Source: Acidobacteriota bacterium (lineage in GTDB: Bacteria > Acidobacteriota > Vicinamibacteria > Vicinamibacterales > Vicinamibacteraceae). Taken from it: a stretch of DNA of 62,373 bases. The notes below the pieces were generated by a model. That model ran no database searches and was not told the DNA's origin. It saw only the letters and a list, made by a program, of their open reading frames with translations. Position numbers and translations under genes: made by a program. Below are positions 41,332 to 49,418 of the stretch, one piece after another. The stretch covers positions 1 through 62,373 of the forward strand of contig JADLFL010000045.1 in assembly GCA_020845575.1 (NCBI GenBank). Reading direction: 5' to 3'. Positions within the stretch are counted from its first letter, which is position 1. Each line of letters starts with the position of its first letter.

Positions 41332-42692
41332 TGTCGCGCCGGCTGGCGATCGGGCTCGTGTCGGGCCTGACGTTGGCCGTCGCGGTCACCAGGGACCCCG
41401 CGCTGCCCGTGCTGGCGGCCACGCAGGACGCGCCAGAGGCGCACCTTGCCGACAGCGCCGCCGACGATCGCACGGCGTGGCTGCTGGAGCGACTGGCGGA
41501 CGCGCCTGACGGTGCCGTCGTGGTCGTGCCGCGCGGCGTGTATCGCGGACCGATTCGCATCGTGCGTCCGGTCCACCTGCGCGGGGAGTCCGGCGCGCGC
41601 CTGCGGGGAGACGGCAGGACGCACACCGTCTCGGTCGAAGCGCCCGACGTGACCATCGAGGGCTTCGACGTCAGCGGATCCGGCCTGGACCTGAGCAAGG
41701 ATCACGCGGCCATCCACGTGACGGGACCGCGCGCCACGCTCGTCGACAACCGCATCCACGAATCGCTCCACGGCGTGTACGTCCGTCAGGCCGACGGTGC
41801 GCGCATCGAAGGCAACACCATCATCGGCGTGGAGACGAAGATGGAGGCGGTCGACCCGTTCGCGGCCGCCGGGCCGTCCGAGGGCGAACTCTGCGAGGTC
41901 ACCGTCAACCAGAACCAGCGCGGCAACGGGATCCACATCTGGAACTCGTCACACCACGTCGTGGCGCGCAACACGATCCGGTACACGCGTGATGGCGTGT
42001 ACTTCTCGTTCGTGGACAGGACACACGTGCGCGACAACGTGATCGAGCAGGTGCGGTACGGCCTGCACTACATGTACTCGGACGACAATCGATTCGAAGG
42101 CAACACGTTTCGCGACAACGCCGCAGGCGCCGCCGTCATGTCGTCCAAGCACATCGTGTTGCGGCGGAACGCGTTCCTGGCGAGCCGCAATCATCGCGCC
42201 TACGGCATCCTGTTGCAGACGGTCGACGACACGACGCTCGAAGAGAACCGCATCGCCGGCAACACCGTCGGCGTGTTCTTCGAGAGCGGGCACGGCAATC
42301 GCCTGCGCAACAACGTGATCGCCAACAACCACATCGGCATCCACGCGTCCGACAGCTCGGATGGCAACACGTTCGCAGGCAACGACTTCGTGGACAACCT
42401 GCACACCGTCGAGACGTCCGGCGGCAACCTGACGAGCGTATGGGCGGAGGACGGTCGCGGCAATCACTGGAGTGGTGCCGTGCGACTCGACATGAATCGT
42501 GACGGCATCGCCGATGTCCCGCATCGCGAACTCGACCTGTTCGGGCAGACGCGACGTGACCTGCCCGTCATCGGCCTGCTGGTGGGCAGCCCTGGCGAGC
42601 GGTTGCTCCGGTTCGTCCACGCGCGCATCGCGCTGCCCGGACTGCCCGGCGTGGTCGATCCCTCACCGCTCGTCAATCCCTCGCATCGATGA
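41331..42692 (+). CDS. nosD: NosD, periplasmic copper-maturation protein of N2O reductase
   Basis: 453 residues. Signal peptide (IGLVSGLTLAVAVT), then right-handed parallel beta-helix repeats of the CASH/carbohydrate-binding type: PDVTIEGFDVSGSG, LVDNRIHESLHGVYV, VARNTIRYTRDGVYFSF, HYMYSDDNRFEGNTF, ENRIAGNTVGVFFES. NosD with NosFY delivers sulphur or copper for CuZ assembly. Coupled at both ends (TGATG with the membrane gene, ATGA with nosF). Confidence 0.93.
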   Translation: MSRRLAIGLVSGLTLAVAVTRDPALPVLAATQDAPEAHLADSAADDRTAWLLERLADAPDGAVVVVPRGVYRGPIRIVRPVHLRGESGARLRGDGRTHTVSVEAPDVTIEGFDVSGSGLDLSKDHAAIHVTGPRATLVDNRIHESLHGVYVRQADGARIEGNTIIGVETKMEAVDPFAAAGPSEGELCEVTVNQNQRGNGIHIWNSSHHVVARNTIRYTRDGVYFSFVDRTHVRDNVIEQVRYGLHYMYSDDNRFEGNTFRDNAAGAAVMSSKHIVLRRNAFLASRNHRAYGILLQTVDDTTLEENRIAGNTVGVFFESGHGNRLRNNVIANNHIGIHASDSSDGNTFAGNDFVDNLHTVETSGGNLTSVWAEDGRGNHWSGAVRLDMNRDGIADVPHRELDLFGQTRRDLPVIGLLVGSPGERLLRFVHARIALPGLPGVVDPSPLVNPSHR

Positions 42693-43387
42693 TCGCCATC
42701 AACGCTCTCTCGAAATCGTTCGGTCGCCATCGCGTCCTCGACGGGCTCGATCTCGACGCGGCACCGGGGCAGGTGACATTGCTCGTCGGCGCCAACGGAT
42801 CCGGCAAGACGACGACGCTGCGCGTACTGTGCGGACTGTCGCGCCCCGACGGCGGGCGCGTGACGATCGGCGGCGCCGACATCGTCTCGGCGCGCGACGC
42901 GGCACTGGCGCACCTGGCGTTCCTGCCGCAGTCGCCGCGGTTCCACGATCGCCTCAGCGTCGGCGAGATCCTCGACTTCTATGCGCGGCTGCGCGGCGCC
43001 GGGCGGGCGCGGGTGTCAGACGTCGCGTCGCAGTGGGGGCTGGACAATGCGCTGGCGCAGCCGACGGGCCGGCTGTCCGGCGGCACGCGGCAGCGGCTGG
43101 CGCTGGCGGTGCTGTCGTTACCCCAGGCCCCTGTCCTCGTCCTCGACGAACCGGGACTGAGCCTGGACCCGGATTGGCGTCGATTTCTCCACGCGGAACT
43201 GCACGCGGCGGCGCGGCGGGGAACGACGGTGCTCGTGGCGACGCACCTGCTCGGTGAATGGGAAGGACAGGCAGACAGGTGTCTCGTGCTCGAGCAGGGC
43301 CGCGTGGCGCGTGAGCTGCCGCCCGGACGCCTGCGCGAGGTGTTCCCGTTCTCGCTCCCCCATGTCGTTCGTTCGAACGCGAGTTGA
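42689..43387 (+). CDS. nosF: NosF, ABC transporter ATPase for N2O reductase maturation
   Basis: 232 residues. Walker A GANGSGKTTT (residues 34-43), signature LSGGTRQRLALA, Walker B VLVLDEPGLSLDP, and the switch His in VATHLLGEWEG. It powers the NosFY half-transporter that works with NosD. Start overlaps the nosD stop (ATGA). Confidence 0.95.
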   Translation: MIAINALSKSFGRHRVLDGLDLDAAPGQVTLLVGANGSGKTTTLRVLCGLSRPDGGRVTIGGADIVSARDAALAHLAFLPQSPRFHDRLSVGEILDFYARLRGAGRARVSDVASQWGLDNALAQPTGRLSGGTRQRLALAVLSLPQAPVLVLDEPGLSLDPDWRRFLHAELHAAARRGTTVLVATHLLGEWEGQADRCLVLEQGRVARELPPGRLREVFPFSLPHVVRSNAS

Positions 43388-43399
43388 TCGAGGCCCGTC

Positions 43400-44194
43400 A
43401 TGAGCACCGCATCGCGCGCCATCGTCACGGCCTCGTTCAGGCGAGAGGTCGCCGAACACAGGCTGAATCGCTTCCTTCATGTGCATCTGGCGCTGTCGGC
43501 GGTCATCGGCCTGCTGCCGTTGTTCACGCCCGACGCGATCGTGCGCGCCGCGCCGGCGTGGGCACTGCAGGGCGTGTTGTACTGCCTGTCGCTGTCGGCG
43601 TTGCTGCTCGGCCTGAGTGCCGCGCAGGGCGACGCCGACGAATTCCCGCTGCTGTTCACGCAGCCGATGTCGCGGGGCACGTGGCTGGTGGGCAAGGTCG
43701 CCGCGCTCGCGGCGCTCATCTGTCCGGCCGCGTGCCTGCTGGTGCTGCCCGCCGCGCTGATGGGTGGCGCGTCCGTCGTGCTGCTGTCGATCGCGCTCGC
43801 GTCGGCAGGCGTCTGCCTCGCGATGGCGCTCATCGGCCTGGCCGTCGGATTCTGGGTGCGCGACCACGTGCGCGGGTTGCTCGTGGCGCTCGGCGTGTGG
43901 TTCACGATGCTGTTCGGCACGGACCTCGTGCTGCTCGCGCTGTCTGGCGCACCGGTCGTGCACCAGTGGCCGAGCGCGTTCGTGCTGCCGCTGATGGTGA
44001 ATCCGCTCGATGCGTTGCGCGTCACGGTGCTGTTCGGCTTCGAGCAGACCGCACCGGCAGGCGTCGGCGTCGGACGGATCGCCGCATGGTGGCTCGCCAA
44101 TGGCGGCCTGTGGCTGGGGCTGGTGCTGACCGGCTGGATGGCGATGGCCTTCGGCGTCGGCCTGGCCGGCGCTCGTCGTCGCGTCGATCTCTGA
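43400..44194 (+). CDS. nosY: NosY, ABC transporter permease for N2O reductase maturation
   Basis: 264 residues, six predicted transmembrane helices. Typical NosY features: FRREVAEHRLNRFLHVHLAL, then AAQGDADEFPLLFTQPMSRGTWLVGKVAALA, and the end LVNPLDALRV-like MVNPLDALRVTVLFGFEQTAP. Last gene of the operon, 12 nt after nosF. No nosL, nosR, nosX, nosG, nosC or nosH follows. Confidence 0.93.
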   Translation: MSTASRAIVTASFRREVAEHRLNRFLHVHLALSAVIGLLPLFTPDAIVRAAPAWALQGVLYCLSLSALLLGLSAAQGDADEFPLLFTQPMSRGTWLVGKVAALAALICPAACLLVLPAALMGGASVVLLSIALASAGVCLAMALIGLAVGFWVRDHVRGLLVALGVWFTMLFGTDLVLLALSGAPVVHQWPSAFVLPLMVNPLDALRVTVLFGFEQTAPAGVGVGRIAAWWLANGGLWLGLVLTGWMAMAFGVGLAGARRRVDL

Positions 44195-44210
44195 CGGAGA
44201 GAGGTCTGGC

Positions 44211-44275
44211 CCGGCCTTCGACTCCGCTCAGGCCGCCCCGAGCTGGCCGAAGGGCGAGGGCCGACCCTACGTTGC
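44211..44275. repeat. Intergenic repeat-like element after nosY
   Basis: GCCCGGCCTTCGACTCCGCTCAGG, then GGCCGAAGGGCGAGGGCCGACCCTACG. It shares GTAGGGTCGGCCC with the DNA that forms the rdgB 3' end (6236-6290). It separates convergent nosY and the Crp/Fnr gene. Confidence 0.5.
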
Positions 44276-44968
44276 CTACTCGTCGTCGCTGCCGGCGAGA
44301 TCGAGGAGCCGTTGTTGTGACTTCACGAGCAGGAGCCGCTTGCGCGTCTCGATCAGGCCGCGTGCCTGCCATTGCGTGAGCGTGCGACTCACGGTGTAGA
44401 GCGTGGTGCCGGTGAGATCCGCGAGCTCCTGTCGCGTGAGCGGCTGCGTGATGAGCACGCCATCGGCCGTGCGTTCGCCGCATTGGCGCATGAGGCGCAG
44501 CAGCGTGTGCGCCAGCCGCGGCCCGACGCGCGCCGTTGTCAGCTCCCTGACGCGCGTGAGCGCGTCGGTCATGTGCGTGGCCATCTCGCGCATGACGTTC
44601 ACGCTGACCTGCGGCGTCTCGGCGACGAGCGATGCGACCGTCTCGCGTGTCCAGCACCGCACGACGGTCGGCTGCGTGGCGATTGCCGTTACGGGATAGG
44701 GCGCCGCACCAAGCAGCACCACGCCGCCGAACGGCTCTCCCGGGCTCACGAAACGGACGATGAGCTCGGTGCCCTCGGCGGTGACCTGCAGCACCTTCAG
44801 GAAGCCCGACTCCACGAGTACGAGATGCCGTGCCGGCTCGCCCTGACGCGCGAGGGTCTCTCCGCGTGCGAGCTGCCGCGTGGCGGACTGACCCAGCCAG
44901 AGCGCCCGCTCGGCGTCGGTCAGGCCGTCGAAGATCCGTGAGCGCGTGAGAGCGTCAGCCGGTGCCAT
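44276..44968 (-). CDS. Crp/Fnr family transcriptional regulator, probable nos/RIC regulator
   Basis: 230 residues. N-terminal cyclic-nucleotide-binding fold (ARGETLARQGEPARHLVLVESGFLKVLQV, SPGEPFGGVVLLGA), dimerisation helix, then a winged HTH (TRQELADLTGTTLYTVSRTLTQWQARGLIE). It lacks the N-terminal cysteines of FNR's [4Fe-4S] cluster, so it resembles DNR/NNR-type NO-responsive proteins. In the recognition helix the usual Arg-Glu-Thr-x-Ser-Arg is Leu-Tyr-Thr-Val-Ser-Arg, so the half-site should differ from TTGAT. TTGCG boxes occur before azurin-nosZ and RIC. Start set at 44968; upstream codons run towards a heptamer array. Confidence 0.88.
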   Translation of the reverse strand: MAPADALTRSRIFDGLTDAERALWLGQSATRQLARGETLARQGEPARHLVLVESGFLKVLQVTAEGTELIVRFVSPGEPFGGVVLLGAAPYPVTAIATQPTVVRCWTRETVASLVAETPQVSVNVMREMATHMTDALTRVRELTTARVGPRLAHTLLRLMRQCGERTADGVLITQPLTRQELADLTGTTLYTVSRTLTQWQARGLIETRKRLLLVKSQQRLLDLAGSDDE

Positions 44969-44987
44969 CGCGCAACAGGGTATGGCC

Positions 44988-45040
44988 GGCAACGGGCAAC
45001 CGGCAACCGGACGGGCACCGGGCAGCGGGCACCGGGCACC
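44988..45040 (-). repeat. Mixed heptamer array (GGTTGCC and GGTGCCC families)
   Basis: On the plus strand: GGCAACG, GGCAACC, GGCAACC, then GGGCACC, GGGCAGC, GGGCACC, GGGCACC, two families joined end to end. The minus strand reads GGTTGCC towards the Crp/Fnr start 19 nt away, so it is in sense orientation to that gene. Confidence 0.75.
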
Positions 45041-45077
45041 GGAATCTGCTGACGAAGCGCACGGGCTTCAGCACTGA

Positions 45078-45097
45078 CCGCCGGATGAATCCGGCGG
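45078..45097. repeat. Dispersed palindrome CCGCCGGAT-ga-ATCCGGCGG
   Basis: Perfect 9-bp stem in the Crp/Fnr-RIC intergenic region, followed by heptamer-like GGTACCC, GGTGCCC at about 45122-45136. Confidence 0.65.
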
Positions 45098-45143
45098 CTA
45101 CAGTGGCAAAGCACCGTCTTCCGGTACCCGGTGCCCGGCTGTT

Positions 45144-45157
45144 TTGCGCTGGCGCAA
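45144..45157 (+). promoter_or_regulatory. Perfect Crp/Fnr-type box upstream of RIC
   Basis: TTGCGCTGGCGCAA: TTGCG-N4-CGCAA, fully symmetric, with the spacing of FNR/DNR sites. Its centre is 42 bp before the RIC start codon. This is the class II activator distance if transcription begins at or just before the ATG; TACTTT at 45180-45185 is a possible -10. Confidence 0.6.
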
Positions 45158-45192
45158 CGACTGTCGCTTTTCGCCACGGTACTTTCGCGAAC

Positions 45193-45909
45193 ATGGTGAT
45201 TTCTTCCGACACGACTGTTGCCGACATCGCGACGTACGCTCCTGCGACCATCAGCGTGTTCCAGCGCTACCACATCGACTTCTGTTGTGGCGGGCGCGTG
45301 CCGTTGCGGGACGTGTGCGCAGACCAGGGTCTCGACGCCGACGCCATCCTCGACGAGTTGCGCGCCGTGGCGTCGCCCGGTTCCGAGGAGCCGAAGTGGA
45401 CGGACGCCACGATGACCGAATTGATCGGGCACATCCAGCGGCGCTATCACGAGCCCCTGCGCGACGAGCTCCCGCGGCTCGACGCCATGCTCGACAAGGT
45501 GGTGAGCCGGCACGGCGCGCACCTGCCTGACGTGCTGCTCCCGCTCCAGGCGACGTTCAAGTCGCTGGAACAGGAACTGCTCGAGCACATGCACAAGGAA
45601 GACCGCGTGCTGTTCCCCGCGATCGTCACGCTCGAGGGCGCCGGCGACACCGACGCCGCCACGATTCCCGCGGCGCGCCTGGTGGCACCGATCGCCGTCA
45701 TGGAAGCGGAACACGAGTCGGCGGGCGAGGCCCTGCAGGTGCTGCGGCAGCTCACCGGTGGCTACGCGCCGCCCGACTGGGCGTGCCCCACGTTCCGCGG
45801 GTTGTACTACGGGCTCGCGCAACTCGAGGCGGACATGCATCGCCACGTCCCCCTCGAGAACCACGTGCTCTTCCCGCGTGCCGCGCGCGCGGCACGACAG
45901 CGCGCCTGA
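45193..45909 (+). CDS. Iron-sulfur cluster repair di-iron protein (RIC: ScdA/YtfE/NorA type)
   Basis: 238 residues. N-terminal ScdA_N (DUF542) domain with TISVFQRYHIDFCCGGRVPL, then a hemerythrin-like four-helix bundle whose His/Glu ligands lie in IQRRYHEPLRDELPRLD, VSRHGAHLP, LLEHMHKEDRVLFPAI, MEAEHESAGEAL and ADMHRHVPLENHVLFPRA. Repairs nitrosatively damaged Fe-S clusters and handles NO. Induced by NO-sensing Crp/Fnr proteins in several bacteria; a perfect box precedes it here, and the likely regulator is divergently encoded. Confidence 0.93.
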   Translation: MVISSDTTVADIATYAPATISVFQRYHIDFCCGGRVPLRDVCADQGLDADAILDELRAVASPGSEEPKWTDATMTELIGHIQRRYHEPLRDELPRLDAMLDKVVSRHGAHLPDVLLPLQATFKSLEQELLEHMHKEDRVLFPAIVTLEGAGDTDAATIPAARLVAPIAVMEAEHESAGEALQVLRQLTGGYAPPDWACPTFRGLYYGLAQLEADMHRHVPLENHVLFPRAARAARQRA

Positions 45910-45934
45910 CGCGACAGCCTGTGCCTGAGCGCCC

Positions 45935-45955
45935 GGTTGCCGGTTGCCCGTTGCC
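45935..45955 (+). repeat. GGTTGCC heptamer array between convergent genes
   Basis: GGTTGCC, GGTTGCC, CGTTGCC between the RIC stop (45909) and the RraA-like stop (45958). It is not upstream of a gene, unlike most arrays of this family. Confidence 0.65.
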
Positions 45956-45957
45956 GG

Positions 45958-46758
45958 CTAATACCGCCCGTAGATCTCGAGCGCCTTCTGTATCGACTTC
46001 TCCTGGCGGATGAGCGGGATCATCTTCGACTCGCGCGCGTCGTAGTCCTTCAACAGGGCCACGACCTGCGTCGCGGCGGCGTACGGCACCACGACCACGC
46101 CGTCCGCGTCGCCGACGATGAAGTCGCCGGGCGTGACGAGGACGTCGCCGCAGCGGACTGGTGTCTGCTTGGACACGGCGACCATGCGGCCCACAGACGT
46201 GGCGGGGCTGATGCGGCGGGCGAACACCTGATGCCCGATCTCGCGCAGTTCGGTCACGTCGCGCACGGCGCCGTCGACGATCGTCGCCTCGATGCCGCGC
46301 ACCTTGGCGGTGGTCGCCATCAGGTTGCCGAGCGCGGCGATCTCCACGCCGCCCTCCATCACGTACACGAGCACGCTGCCCGCCGGGGCCTCGTCGAGCA
46401 CCTGCATGTGATAGTTCGGATACGTCTTCGTGTCCGAGCGCAGGACGGGCCGCATCACGGTCGTCCAGGCGCGCCCGACGATCTTGCCCGGGCTGATCGG
46501 CTTGACGTCTGACGACATCCACCCGCGTGCGCCAGTGGCCGACTCCACGGCGTCCGCGATGTTGCCGGTGCTGTTCTCGGGCCGGCGCAGCGCGGCGATG
46601 ACCTCGGTGTCTGGCATGGCGGGACCGGCCTGCGCCGCAGGCGTCTGCGTCGCGGCAGCCTGCGTGGCGGCCAGCGGCGCACGGGCTGTCGACGATGTGG
46701 TGAGGACGGGGATGACCAACGCGGCGACGGCCACCGCGGCGAACGAACGGACGGACAT
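45958..46758 (-). CDS. Exported RraA-family protein (aldolase/demethylmenaquinone-methyltransferase-like)
   Basis: 266 residues. AGGAGG lies 9 nt before ATG 46758. Signal peptide (AAVAVAALVIPVLTTSSTARA), then a low-complexity Ala/Gln/Pro linker. The RraA/HMG-aldolase fold: SPGKIVGRAWTTV, ATIVDGAVRDVTELREIGHQVFAR and the GDFIVGDADGVVVVP metal/2-oxoacid-site motif. RraA-like enzymes include HMG/CHA aldolases and oxaloacetate decarboxylases. Export is unusual for this family. Divergent from the amidohydrolase gene, with which I group it functionally. Confidence 0.87.
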   Translation of the reverse strand: MSVRSFAAVAVAALVIPVLTTSSTARAPLAATQAAATQTPAAQAGPAMPDTEVIAALRRPENSTGNIADAVESATGARGWMSSDVKPISPGKIVGRAWTTVMRPVLRSDTKTYPNYHMQVLDEAPAGSVLVYVMEGGVEIAALGNLMATTAKVRGIEATIVDGAVRDVTELREIGHQVFARRISPATSVGRMVAVSKQTPVRCGDVLVTPGDFIVGDADGVVVVPYAAATQVVALLKDYDARESKMIPLIRQEKSIQKALEIYGRY

Positions 46759-46891
46759 GAGCAAGAGCCTCCTGTGCGTGTGCTATAACACGCCTCATCG
46801 GTCCCGGCCACGGTGAACGGGTGAATTGGTCCATGCCCGTACGCGCCAGCGCTCAGGTGACCCGACGCGCGCGTCCGCGAGGAGACCTCCG

Positions 46892-48193
46892 TTGTCCAGC
46901 CGTTCCAGAGTCCTGATGCTCGCCGCCCTCGCGGGCGTGGGTGCCTTGTGCGCCGCGCCCGCGATGGCCCAACCCTACTCGCTGCTCATCAAGGGCGGCC
47001 ACGTGATCGACCCGAAGAACGGGCGTGATGGCGTGATGGACGTGGCGGTGGCCGACGGCAAGATCGCCGTCGTCGCGGCGTCCATCGATGCCGCGCAGGC
47101 ACGCCGCGTGGTGGATGCCTCGGGCCTCTACGTGGTGCCCGGTCTCATCGACCTGCACGCGCACGTGTTCTTCGGCACCGAGCCCGACGCGTATCTGAGC
47201 AACGGCCTCGTGGCGGTGCCTCCCGACAGCCACTCGTTCCGCGCCGGCCAGACCACGCTGGTGGATGTCGGTGGCGCGGGCTGGCGCAACTTCGGCCAGT
47301 TCAAGACGCAGGTGATCGACACCTCGCGCACGCGCGTCCTCTCATTCCTCAACATCGTCGGCGCGGGGATGCGCGGCGGGCCCGCGGAGCAGAATCTCGG
47401 CGACATGGACGCCAAGCTGACGGCCATGCGGATCAGGCAGCACCGGAATCTCATCGTCGGCATCAAGGTGGCGCACTACAGCGGCCCCGAATGGGATCCC
47501 GTCACGCGCGCCGTCGAAGCCGGTACCGACGCGGGCGTGCCCGTGATGATCGACTTTGGCGGGCACACGCCGCCGCTCTCGCTCGACGAGCTCCTCAACA
47601 AGCGCCTGCGCCCTGGCGACATCCTCACGCATGCCTACGCGCACGTCGCCGGCAGGCAGCCGATCGTGAACGAGCAGGGGCAGGTCGAGCCGTACGTCGT
47701 CGCGGCACGCAAGCGCGGCGTGATCTTCGACGTGGGCCATGGTGGCGGGAGTTTCCTGTGGCGTCAGGCCGTTCCGGCGACCAGGCAGGGGTTCTACCCG
47801 GACGTGATCAGCACCGACCTGCACACCGGCAGCATGAACGCCGGCATGAAGGACATCCTCAACGTGATGTCGAAGCTGCTGAACCTCGGGATGCCGTTCA
47901 ACGACGTGATTCGCGCGAATACGTCCAGGCCCGCCGAGATCATCAAGCGCGACGACCTCGGACACCTCGGCGTGGGCACCGAAGCCGACATCGCCGTGCT
48001 CGGGCTGCGCAAGGGACAGTTCGGGTTCATCGACTCTTCGGGTGCGCGGATGGACGGCACGCAGAAGCTCGAATGCGAGCTGACGGTGCGCGCCGGACAG
48101 GTGGTGTGGGATCTGAACGGCCGAGCGGCGCAGGACTGGACGAAGGTCCCCGTGGTGCCGCCCGGCACGCGCGGGGGGCGCGCGCGGCAGTGA
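46892..48193 (+). CDS. Exported amidohydrolase/deacetylase-family metallohydrolase
   Basis: 433 residues; TTG start at 46892 with AGGAGA upstream (an ATG at 46916 is the alternative). Signal peptide ends near AAPAMAQP. Amidohydrolase-superfamily metal sites: GLIDLHAHVF (His-x-His), GIKVAHYSG (Lys), HAYAHV (His), DVGHGGGSF (His) and VISTDLHTG (Asp). It belongs near the EF_0837-type deacetylases, which in other bacteria lie beside a SelA-like PLP enzyme, as here. Probably removes an acyl group from an amino sugar or amino acid in the periplasm. Overlaps the next gene by GTGA. Confidence 0.85.
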   Translation: MSSRSRVLMLAALAGVGALCAAPAMAQPYSLLIKGGHVIDPKNGRDGVMDVAVADGKIAVVAASIDAAQARRVVDASGLYVVPGLIDLHAHVFFGTEPDAYLSNGLVAVPPDSHSFRAGQTTLVDVGGAGWRNFGQFKTQVIDTSRTRVLSFLNIVGAGMRGGPAEQNLGDMDAKLTAMRIRQHRNLIVGIKVAHYSGPEWDPVTRAVEAGTDAGVPVMIDFGGHTPPLSLDELLNKRLRPGDILTHAYAHVAGRQPIVNEQGQVEPYVVAARKRGVIFDVGHGGGSFLWRQAVPATRQGFYPDVISTDLHTGSMNAGMKDILNVMSKLLNLGMPFNDVIRANTSRPAEIIKRDDLGHLGVGTEADIAVLGLRKGQFGFIDSSGARMDGTQKLECELTVRAGQVVWDLNGRAAQDWTKVPVVPPGTRGGRARQ

Positions 48194-49401
48194 GCGTGCC
48201 GGAACACCGGGCACCGGGCAGCGGGCACCCGGCACCGGACACTGCACACCGGGCACGGCGTCTCGGGAACCGTCGCATCACGCGTGGCGCTCTGGTGCTG
48301 GCGTTCGGCGTGGCCGGCTGCACTGCGGCCGCCCCTCCATCCGTGCACGCGCAGTCGTCGTCGACGCGTCGCGTGGTGCGGCCCGCGGGCGCGCCTGCCG
48401 ATCGCCCGTACTCGCCGGGCATCATGGTCGGCGGCACGCTCTACATCTCCGGGCACCTCGGAACGCCTGGCGATGGCCCCGCGCCGCGGGACATGAAGGC
48501 GCAGACGCGGCAGGCGATGGAAGGTGTGGGGGCCGTGGCCCAGGCGGCCGGCCTCGGCTACGAGCACCTGGTGAAGTGTCACGTGTACCTCGCGAACATG
48601 GACGACTACGCGGCCATGAACGAGGTGTACGGGTCGTATTTCCGCGATCGCGTGCCGGCGCGCACGACAGTGCAGGCGGCGGGGCTGCCCGCCGGCGCCG
48701 GCGTCGAGATCGCGTGCATCGCGTACGCCGATCTCGCGGGCATCTCCGTGGTGCGTCCGCCGGCGGGGGCGTTGCCCGCGCCGCTCGGCCCTTACTCGCC
48801 AGCCGTGTGGGCGGGCGACACGCTCTACGTGTCGGGCATGGGTGGCCAGGATCCGGCGACCAGGGCGGTGGGCGAGGCTGTCGAGGCGCAGGTCGCGCAG
48901 ACGGTGGCCAACATCACGACCACGCTCAAAGCGGCAGGACTCGGACCTGCCGACGTCGGCTGGATGCAGGCCTACGGCACCCGCGCGTCGGAGATCGACG
49001 CGATTACCGCCGCGATCGGCAAGGTGACAGACGCACCACGTGGTGCCGTGGTCGTCCCGGCGTTGCCCGGGCCGATCCGAGCCGAGCTGACGTTCGTGGC
49101 CGTCAAGCCGTCGTCAACAGGCCGCACGGTGCGCATGGATGCGATCGCGGTACCTGGCGGCGATGTCGCCGCGCAGGCACGCGAGGCGTTCAAGCGACTC
49201 GGCACGCTGTTGCAGCAAGGGAAGTCGTCGTTGCGCGACGTGGCGCTGGTCACCGTGTACCTGAGCGACCTCTCGGACATGCCGGCGATGAACGCCGTGT
49301 TCACGGAAGTCTTTCCATCAGATCCGCCCGCGCGCGTCACCATCCAGGTGCAGCCGCAGGGTGCGGAACGTATTCGCGTGGCACTGGTTGCCGCGCAGTG
49401 A
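48190..49401 (+). CDS. Exported lipoprotein with three RidA (YjgF/YER057c) domains
   Basis: 403 residues, GTG start overlapping the amidohydrolase stop. Residues 1-30 translate a GGGCACC heptamer array; a lipobox FGVAGC (Cys44) follows. Domain 1 (about 65-180) has PYSPGIMVGGTLYISG and the catalytic-type arginine in PARTTVQAAGLP with VEIACIAY. Domain 2 (about 195-305) begins PLGPYSPAVWAGDTLYVSG. Domain 3 (about 310-403) ends PARVTIQVQPQGAERIRVALVA and lacks the first strands. RidA hydrolyses reactive enamines/imines such as 2-aminoacrylate made by PLP lyases; the next gene is such an enzyme. Three domains in tandem would mimic the RidA homotrimer. Confidence 0.85.
   Translation: MSVPEHRAPGSGHPAPDTAHRARRLGNRRITRGALVLAFGVAGCTAAAPPSVHAQSSSTRRVVRPAGAPADRPYSPGIMVGGTLYISGHLGTPGDGPAPRDMKAQTRQAMEGVGAVAQAAGLGYEHLVKCHVYLANMDDYAAMNEVYGSYFRDRVPARTTVQAAGLPAGAGVEIACIAYADLAGISVVRPPAGALPAPLGPYSPAVWAGDTLYVSGMGGQDPATRAVGEAVEAQVAQTVANITTTLKAAGLGPADVGWMQAYGTRASEIDAITAAIGKVTDAPRGAVVVPALPGPIRAELTFVAVKPSSTGRTVRMDAIAVPGGDVAAQAREAFKRLGTLLQQGKSSLRDVALVTVYLSDLSDMPAMNAVFTEVFPSDPPARVTIQVQPQGAERIRVALVAAQ
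48203..48257 (+). repeat. GGGCACC heptamer array at the RidA gene start
   Basis: GGGCACC, GGGCAGC, GGGCACC, CGGCACC in register at 48209-48236, with flanking partial units. The array lies within the predicted first 25 codons of the triple-RidA gene. Confidence 0.7.
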
Positions 49402-49418
49402 ACGAAACGGAGACCACG

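Noticed and set aside
44988..45040. Possible CRISPR-like array
   Set aside because: Units are 7 nt with no spacers; it is a short tandem repeat, and no cas gene is present.
46826..46891. GTG/ATG-type starts upstream of the amidohydrolase signal peptide
   Set aside because: The upstream codons are arginine-rich and lack an export signal; AGGAGA is properly placed for TTG 46892.
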